This document shows positions 58,301-64,000 of a stretch of DNA of 64,000 nucleotides, in pieces. This DNA comes from Picochlorum sp. 'celeri'. Its lineage: Eukaryota; Chlorophyta; Trebouxiophyceae. The stretch is from contig JAACMV010000004.1 in assembly GCA_010909725.1 (NCBI GenBank), positions 558,001-622,000 on the forward strand, read 5' to 3'. Position numbers and translations under genes: made by a program. The notes under the pieces are model-generated. The model saw only the letters and a list, made by a program, of their open reading frames with translations. It was not told the DNA's origin and searched no databases. The number at the start of each line of letters is the position of its first letter. Position 1 is the stretch's first letter.

Positions 58301-59222
58301 AAGCGAAGATGATTCTCTTCAAAATGTTTTGAAGACGCCCAAATTTGATATCTTTGCTCCAGATGCATTGAATGTTACTCCCAAACTCATTATGACATCA
58401 ATCCTCAGGTCAATCAGAACTGTCTTTCTCTTTCTTTTATTTGAATGCTTGAATCTCCTGGTTGCTTTTGGTCCTTTATCGATAGTATTCACCACGCTGT
58501 ACCGAGAACTTCATTGGACCTACGAGTGGAGTATAGCAGAGTGTATTTTTGGGGCAGCAACAACTGTTCTCCCATGCATGCTTCTTAGTGCTTTCCTATG
58601 CGCAATATGGTTGCGTGTGCAAGTCATAATTCTCAGAGGAAATAAAATTTGGAGAAAGGAGAAAGTCCCGGTCAATAACCTGTCTAGCAGGCTGCTGATG
58701 TCTGCAATATTCAGGTGTTTGATCATACTGGACTCTTTGCGGGGGACGCGTATATACACATACCTACTGCGCCTATCGGGGTGGAAAATTGGAAAGAAAT
58801 CCATTATTTTTGGAGTTCCCAATGTTGAAATACCATTAATGGAAGCTGGAGATGTGATTTTGGAAAGTGATGCAAAAATTGCAACACACTACATTCAGTC
58901 TGGTGAATTCTACAACAAGCCACTCAAAGTGGGATCGGGATCCTGGTTTCAGACGCGCTGCAGAGTGCTCGGGGTCAAATCCGTTGGAGCTGCTTCAAGA
59001 ATTCTGCCAGGTAGCATGGTCATGCCCAATGAAGAAATACAAGACAGTCTCATCTGGGGTGGGGTGCCTGCAACACCCCTATCCTCTGCTGTCGGTGCAG
59101 ATGATGAAAGCGATGTTCAGAAGCAACTGTCTAGAATTCTAACCAAATCTCTCAGTAATTGGGAGTCCATTCAACCATGGCAAACAGTAGACTATTCAGA
59201 ATTGAATGGTCATAGTGGCTGA
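52237..59222 (+). CDS. FAAL-ACP-C-A-PCP nonribosomal peptide synthetase with poly-lysine-synthetase-type membrane terminus
   Basis: Frames: 52237-53334 (FAAL C-lobe and ACP, FALGGSSLQ), a one-base slip in GGGG at 53221-53224, then a 67-bp intron at 53539-53605 (donor GTGGGT, acceptor tgcag, phase 2), then open to 59222. Condensation domain: HHAIADFW near 53822. Adenylation domain about 54810-56350: YIEFTSGSSGRPKG, FDAYVRQTW, YGPTET, YHTGDLVRW, NPSGKVDIKSLP. PCP: FFEIGGSSLN near 56480. Then three left-handed beta-helix modules (57160-57440, 57955-58240, 58770-59080), each preceded by a pair of membrane segments (56818-57018, 57510-57780, 58395-58640). This tail matches the NRPS terminal domain of epsilon-poly-L-lysine synthetases. 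Inferred product: an N-acylated amino acid or short/homopolymeric peptide made at a membrane. There is no thioesterase. The intron argues against bacterial contamination. Confidence 0.82.
53539..53605 (+). other. Spliceosomal intron inside the NRPS condensation domain
   Basis: GT-AG intron of 67 bp. Splicing joins SVVLAQESLR to TSIHESDDGEIYSYV in frame. Its size and acceptor resemble the other introns in this window. Confidence 0.8.
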
Positions 59223-59367
59223 AAGATACTTTGGTGGGAAACTCCAGGAGTGACGTGTGGGGCGACTAGAGCAGAGACCTTTCCCCTATTTTTCAGAATT
59301 CTGACTCATGCAATGCAGTAGAGTATGTGTTCGACACCTTATCTCTCCTTGCTCCATATGTTACATA

Positions 59368-62300
59368 TTATTTTTTATCGAATGATTTCAAGAGGTGTTT
59401 GATGACTGACTTTCCTCTGAAAAGATTGAGTCTTCGTATGCGTTCGTTTGATAAGTGGCAGTTGTCTGAACTCTGGCCCATTGGGAGGAGCAAGGCAGGC
59501 GCGTGGAGGAGTTTCTCCAAGGCTGATGCCACAGGCATGGTGCCTCCTTCTCTAACAAGGAGTGGTGTCTCTTTCCACACGTCTTGAATAGCGCTCTCTG
59601 CGAGTTTAACAAGCTTGCAGTTTGGATCTGCTTCCCACCAGTCTCCGACTGAGTGGACAGTGATTTTGATCGAATTGCCGGATCGAAGCTTTGCGAATTC
59701 ATGCTTGAGATGATCTGTAAGTCTTTTGATGATGGATTCAGAATCCTGGTTTGGTACAAATCGGACCGACACTTTGCCCACAGCGGCTCTGGGGATGACC
59801 GAGAATCGTGTCGGGCCAAATCGATAGTGTGCTGTGTCTTCGTCTTCTGCTGTTCCTACTCTCACGTCGACAACACTGAGGGTCGGCTGGCACCAACGCG
59901 CCCATAGCAATTCTTCTTCTGTTCGCCCTACGGTAAGTTCCTTGACACCGAGGTATGCACGGTATCCTTCGAGGGAGAATTCGTTCGAGTCCTCCAGTCT
60001 CTGCATTGCAATGTCAAGACAGCTCTCTTTGACATCTTCATAAAATCCTGGAACACAAACATTGCTTCTCGAGTCTACAAGCGATGCTAGTAGTTTTGTA
60101 AGATCTGCTAAAGGCTCTGAAAATACGCCTCCTTCGTTTCCAGAATGCAAGTCTTTTGCAGGACCCCGAATCTCCACGCTCATGTTCATCATGCCCCTCA
60201 TGCCATAGGTGATGCATGGATGTGCTTCGCCAACCCACAAGGTGTTTGAGATGAAAATCGCCTCGGTTCCCTCGAACCAACGAATGTTATCTTGCACGGC
60301 TTCTTTGAATCCTATACTTCCGTTTTCTTCCTCACCTTCAAACAAAAATGCAACATTGACTGGCATTTTCCCCGAGCCATCTTCACTGTATCGAAGTTCT
60401 TCCAACATTTCTCGCACAGCAAATATGAAGGCTAATATCGGTCCCTTGTTGTCGCTCACACCTCGACCAATGTAGTACCCATCCTTGGCATGAAGCTCGA
60501 ATGGATAATGGCTCCAGTCTGGTTCCATGGCAGGCTGGACATCATAATGCCCATAAAAGGTGATGGTTTTCAATGCAGGATCATTGCCTATACGTCCCAT
60601 CACCAGAGGATTTTTTCCCTCCATAGTTGGTGCTAATTTCACTTCTGCTCCAATGCTTTCCAAAAGACGAAGAAGAAATTTCGCTCCCTGAAAGCAGTCC
60701 TGCTTTCTTCCTGGATCAGCACTCACAGTCTGAATTTTGATAAAGGAACGAAGAGATTTCTCAAACTCCCTCTCAATCCTTGCTGATATAGCAGAACTAG
60801 TTGTGTCAAGTTTGCTTGGGACTCTTCTGATAATATCAGGTGTCTTTGACCTAATGATTCCATTTTCTTCAATCTCCAATTCATCATCACCATCACACAC
60901 ACATGCATCATGCAGTGAAATCTCCCCATCGTCAGAGCACACAATTACATATGGCGGGGATATCACACATGCCATACAAGGTGGAGCATGGTAATAAAGT
61001 GAATCAAAGCCTATAATCCTTGGTATAGCCTCAAATACCTTGAGGCATGACAAGGTCTGTAAATCCCAGAGACGCACAGTCCCATCAGCAGATGAACTTG
61101 CAAACATGCCCAATCCTTCGTGTGCCGATATGCTGAGCACTGATGATTCATGACCACGAAGAATATCACAGCAAACCCACGTTTCTAAATCCCAAACTCT
61201 CACCACACTGTCCCTCCCTCCTGACAACAGAAAACCTTTGATTCGAGTTAATGCAAGAACTGAGCCACGGTGACCACGCAACACCTTTTGAAAAGATAAA
61301 TCCTCCGCACTCCATACTCGTATCGTCGAATCATGACTTCCACTACAAACGACATCATCACAAACAGACAAACATGTAACAGAAGAACAATGCCCCTTGG
61401 TTGCAAATGTTGTACATATGGGGTCAACCTTGTTCTTCTCCAATGACAGAGAAAACTTGTCTAGGTCCTTATCTCGTCCAAACAATGGATGCCTCAACTT
61501 TTTCTTCTCTATTCTGTTATCCCGTGACGTATTCAAGAGCGACTCTGGCGAATACTTTTTAATCCTGCAGTCCACACTGCCCACAAACGCTGCTCCAGAT
61601 GCATCACACGCCAATGCAGTAATGGACGCTTTCGAATTCGTTTTCACAACAGATATACACTCGAATGTTTTCAAATCCCATAAACGAATCGTCTCAGCAC
61701 CAGCACTCATCAAATATTCCCCAGCAAAATCAATTCTTCGAATAGGGTCTCTGTGCCCCTGAAGAGTCTTGATGCATGTATAATCTGACAGCGCCCACAC
61801 ACGGATCAACCCATCAGCACCGCCACTAAATAAATATTCTTCATTACTTTTGACTGTCGTCACCGGACCTCGATGTCCACTCAACACATGACAAGGATCC
61901 TGCATCGATCGAGGCGTCACAGCATCATCCAACCTCAAATCATTCTCCCCTCCACCCCTAGGAGTCGTCCCACCAGATCCCGACTTCAAACTCCCACTCC
62001 TCAGAATGCCTTTTTTACACTTTCCTGAATGTGCTGCATCGAGTCCTCCATCCACAAGTTTCTCATCCACAGTCTCCAAACACCTATACACCTCTTCATT
62101 ATCAGGATGCTCCCCTTCGTTCGCAATCCACGCCTTGAACACAGTCAGAATCCCTTTACTATCCTTGGATATCACTAAAGCTGTATTTGGCTCCACAGCA
62201 TTCCAATCAGACGTACAATCAGTCACAGGCTCTGATGCCACGAGACACACCCGTGTCTCACTTCCAGCATACGACAAGCCATAATTACCCTCACCAATCA

Positions 62301-63138
62301 CCGCGCCACCACGCTTCCCAGTAGCACTTCCAGACGGCTGAGACGACGAATGAATCGTCTTGGATGCTTGAGACGCCAAAGAGGTCGTATGACAGGCCTG
62401 AGATCTGTCATACGAATACCCCTCTGCGTAATACAGCGACGCAGGAATGGTATCCGGATCATCAGCATACCTCGTCGCCACCGTCGTCACCCCATCCGTC
62501 ACCACAAAGTTCAATAAACTCGTCCCTTCAATCCCATTCTCCCGCTGCACCCGAGTGATTGTCGACACAGTCGCCTGTATCGCCCGCAACAGCACTTCAG
62601 GAGTCTGCCTCTTCTTGGTATCAGGAAGATGATGCAGAAACAGTCCAAAGCACACCGCACTATCACTATGAAAACTTTGAACAGCATTATATGCTTCATC
62701 ATTCATAATACTAATCAGCTGCCGACGAATATCCAGAAACCCCGCCACAACACCATTATGCATGAAGAGATAATTCTCATGAGCAAAAGGATGACAATTC
62801 TGCTCACTCACCGGCATCCCCGGGTACGCCGCACGCACATGAGCAAAAATAAGACCACTCTCCAACTTCATCGCAAGCCTGTTCAGATTATCATTGTTCC
62901 ACGCTGGCGTCACTGATGTAAATGTACAAGGACTGGCATCGTTCATGGAACAGGGCGAGTACCACCCTATACCAAAACCATCTCCATTCAGATTTCCATA
63001 TCCCAAATGACATGGTAGGCTACTATCATTCCTCCGCTCCCGTGCCTCGTAGCTTTGCTTGATAATTGACCGAGAGGGCCAGAGCACGACATCCGCAACC
63101 AAAATTTCAGGCCCGACATAGGCCATCAACCGACACAT
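59368..63138 (-). CDS. Dug3-Dug2 fusion: class II amidotransferase, WD40 repeats and M20 peptidase
   Basis: 1,256 aa, single exon. Residues about 1-285 are a class II glutamine amidotransferase of the Dug3 type (nucleophile Cys2 in MCRLMAYVGP; GDGFGIGWY; FAHVRAAYPG; CHPFAHENYLFMHNG). Residues about 400-760 form WD40 repeats (SGGADGLIRVWAL, GSHDSTIRVWSA, SSSADGTVRLWDL). Residues about 775-1256 are an M20 peptidase: FYGHYDVQPA, GVSDNKGP, FLFEGEEENGS and DNCHLSNER. In yeast Dug3 and Dug2 (WD40 + M20) are separate proteins that form a complex cleaving the gamma-glutamyl bond of glutathione; here both are one chain in the order Dug3-Dug2. The metal-ligand Asp of the carnosinase group is Asn here (ISNTLW), as I recall for Dug2. 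It converges on the NRPS with 145 bp between stops. Confidence 0.93.
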   Translation of the reverse strand: MCRLMAYVGPEILVADVVLWPSRSIIKQSYEARERRNDSSLPCHLGYGNLNGDGFGIGWYSPCSMNDASPCTFTSVTPAWNNDNLNRLAMKLESGLIFAHVRAAYPGMPVSEQNCHPFAHENYLFMHNGVVAGFLDIRRQLISIMNDEAYNAVQSFHSDSAVCFGLFLHHLPDTKKRQTPEVLLRAIQATVSTITRVQRENGIEGTSLLNFVVTDGVTTVATRYADDPDTIPASLYYAEGYSYDRSQACHTTSLASQASKTIHSSSQPSGSATGKRGGAVIGEGNYGLSYAGSETRVCLVASEPVTDCTSDWNAVEPNTALVISKDSKGILTVFKAWIANEGEHPDNEEVYRCLETVDEKLVDGGLDAAHSGKCKKGILRSGSLKSGSGGTTPRGGGENDLRLDDAVTPRSMQDPCHVLSGHRGPVTTVKSNEEYLFSGGADGLIRVWALSDYTCIKTLQGHRDPIRRIDFAGEYLMSAGAETIRLWDLKTFECISVVKTNSKASITALACDASGAAFVGSVDCRIKKYSPESLLNTSRDNRIEKKKLRHPLFGRDKDLDKFSLSLEKNKVDPICTTFATKGHCSSVTCLSVCDDVVCSGSHDSTIRVWSAEDLSFQKVLRGHRGSVLALTRIKGFLLSGGRDSVVRVWDLETWVCCDILRGHESSVLSISAHEGLGMFASSSADGTVRLWDLQTLSCLKVFEAIPRIIGFDSLYYHAPPCMACVISPPYVIVCSDDGEISLHDACVCDGDDELEIEENGIIRSKTPDIIRRVPSKLDTTSSAISARIEREFEKSLRSFIKIQTVSADPGRKQDCFQGAKFLLRLLESIGAEVKLAPTMEGKNPLVMGRIGNDPALKTITFYGHYDVQPAMEPDWSHYPFELHAKDGYYIGRGVSDNKGPILAFIFAVREMLEELRYSEDGSGKMPVNVAFLFEGEEENGSIGFKEAVQDNIRWFEGTEAIFISNTLWVGEAHPCITYGMRGMMNMSVEIRGPAKDLHSGNEGGVFSEPLADLTKLLASLVDSRSNVCVPGFYEDVKESCLDIAMQRLEDSNEFSLEGYRAYLGVKELTVGRTEEELLWARWCQPTLSVVDVRVGTAEDEDTAHYRFGPTRFSVIPRAAVGKVSVRFVPNQDSESIIKRLTDHLKHEFAKLRSGNSIKITVHSVGDWWEADPNCKLVKLAESAIQDVWKETPLLVREGGTMPVASALEKLLHAPALLLPMGQSSDNCHLSNERIRRLNLFRGKSVIKHLLKSFDKK

Positions 63139-63871
63139 TGATATCTACTATCAATATAATTGTAAATTATGGACATTCTTGGCACTATTCTTGAGCAATA
63201 CTGGATGACAAGACCAAGAAGGGCATGCATTTACATCTTCCTATCAAAGAATCTATTTGATGGGAGAAGAACACATCCTCTCCGCGGTCGTTGTGAGACG
63301 TGTCCAGGCAGGTCATGTGAGATTGACAGCTACCCTCAAACGAATAACCGATTACAGTATTATACCTAGACAACGTGTCTAGTAATACTTTTCAAGTTCT
63401 CAGTCGTTGTGACTGATCATACGACCTAAGGATCGCACGCACCGAACATCCTCGGCGGGGTCGACTAGAAGGTGGGTGCCACTATGATGGAGACTTTCCT
63501 TTGCTTCTATTCATCTTTATTGGCATAATGATGGGGAGAGTGGAATGTGTGGGTGTATTCCTGGCATTCACACGCGGGGTGGCAGAGGGACAGAGCACTG
63601 TCCGATCTCTGTCAACCTTTGTGAAGAATGATGGCCATCTATCTCTATGATTGATATGATAAACAAGAATGGGAGATTGCGCGTGCCTTTTTCACGCATG
63701 GGCAAGGTCGATCGCGCCATGCGTGGGAGGATTGTGAATGCCAGAAATTCATCCCTGTCATGTCATGCCTCTGTGGGAGGGTTGTAGCATCTCTTTGCGA
63801 CTTTATTAGTGCATTGGTTGGAATTCATGTGTGTATGTGTGGGTGTAGGGTGTGTCTGCGACAGGCATTCT
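63139..63871. other. Upstream region of the Dug3-Dug2 gene
   Basis: About 730 bp without a recognised gene. Short frames on both strands look random. It presumably contains the Dug3-Dug2 promoter. Confidence 0.4.
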
Positions 63872-64000
63872 AGAAGGATTTGACGCGGCAAAGACCTGGT
63901 GTGCCACCAGAGTGGAAATTGACGGCGATGCTGGCGATTCGAGATTCTTTTTCATCTAATGATGGTGCTTACGAAGCGACGACCAGTTCTGTGCCATCTG
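63872..64000 (+). CDS. Possible partial exon running off the window
   Basis: After a plausible acceptor (gcattctag) the frame KDLTRQRPGVPPEWKLTAML... stays open to the window end. The second forward frame is also open for part of this length, so the call rests on composition only. No family is recognised. Confidence 0.2.

Noticed and set aside
51203..59222. NRPS as bacterial contamination or an episome
   Set aside because: A 67-bp spliceosomal-type intron lies in the condensation domain and the gene is flanked by clearly nuclear eukaryotic genes.
1..64000. tRNA or rRNA genes
   Set aside because: No intergenic segment showed a convincing T-arm/B-box with a matching acceptor stem, and no rRNA-like block was seen by eye.

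Overview
This is a gene-dense stretch of a nuclear eukaryotic genome, most likely a photosynthetic protist of the Archaeplastida type. The evidence is a run of genes whose closest known architectures are plant-like: a uridine-kinase/CYTH tail-anchored TTM1/2-like protein, an organellar OVA1-type methionyl-tRNA synthetase, a PreA-like PYD1 dihydropyrimidine dehydrogenase, an LPA1-family P-loop protein and a plastid-type cystathionine gamma-synthase. I cannot name the genus. About 20 GT-AG introns of 47-125 bp can be placed because both flanking frames and the protein family agree; donors are mostly GTAYGT or GTGCGT. Genes lie about 3 kb apart, and several convergent pairs touch or overlap at their 3' ends.

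Layout. 0.3-4.3 kb: TTM1/2-like gene converging on a methionyl-tRNA synthetase. 4.5-20.5 kb: one VPS13-type lipid-transfer gene of seven exons (5,188 codons; every junction keeps frame). 20.5-25.1 kb: TFIIF-beta followed by a rearranged island. A tandem duplication of block 20443-22077 created a second copy (22078-25091), and most of that second TFIIF-beta copy is replaced by about 2.7 kb carrying two divergently transcribed EF-hand membrane/secreted proteins. One of these carries a cysteine block that looks like the insect Diedel family. 25.0-29.1 kb: CLC chloride/proton exchanger and phosphopantetheine adenylyltransferase. 29.4-34.0 kb: HAT1, KIN17 and a coiled-coil protein. 34.6-38.3 kb: PYD1-like enzyme, histidine phosphatase and glutathione synthetase (two frame breaks). 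38.8-43.7 kb: TPR-DnaJ protein overlapping an NSMAF/FAN-type GRAM-BEACH-WD40 gene. 44.1-47.5 kb: lysophospholipid acyltransferase, LPA1-like gene and a small three-exon gene. 47.5-53.3 kb: a stretch where recognisable coding sequence is broken by single-base indels (cystathionine gamma-synthase; FAAL end of an NRPS). 51.2-59.2 kb: the NRPS, read as FAAL-ACP-C-A-PCP followed by three membrane-separated left-handed beta-helix modules as in poly-lysine synthetases. 59.4-63.1 kb: a single polypeptide joining the two yeast glutathione-degradation subunits Dug3 and Dug2.

Most genes are unrelated housekeeping functions. The exceptions that may form themes are sulfur/glutathione metabolism (glutathione synthetase, cystathionine gamma-synthase, Dug3-Dug2 fusion) and membrane lipid handling (VPS13, acyltransferase, lipo-initiating NRPS). 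The strongest candidates for something new are the lipid-initiated, membrane-embedded NRPS, the Dug3-Dug2 fusion, and the Diedel-like/EF-hand protein inside a duplication-replacement island.
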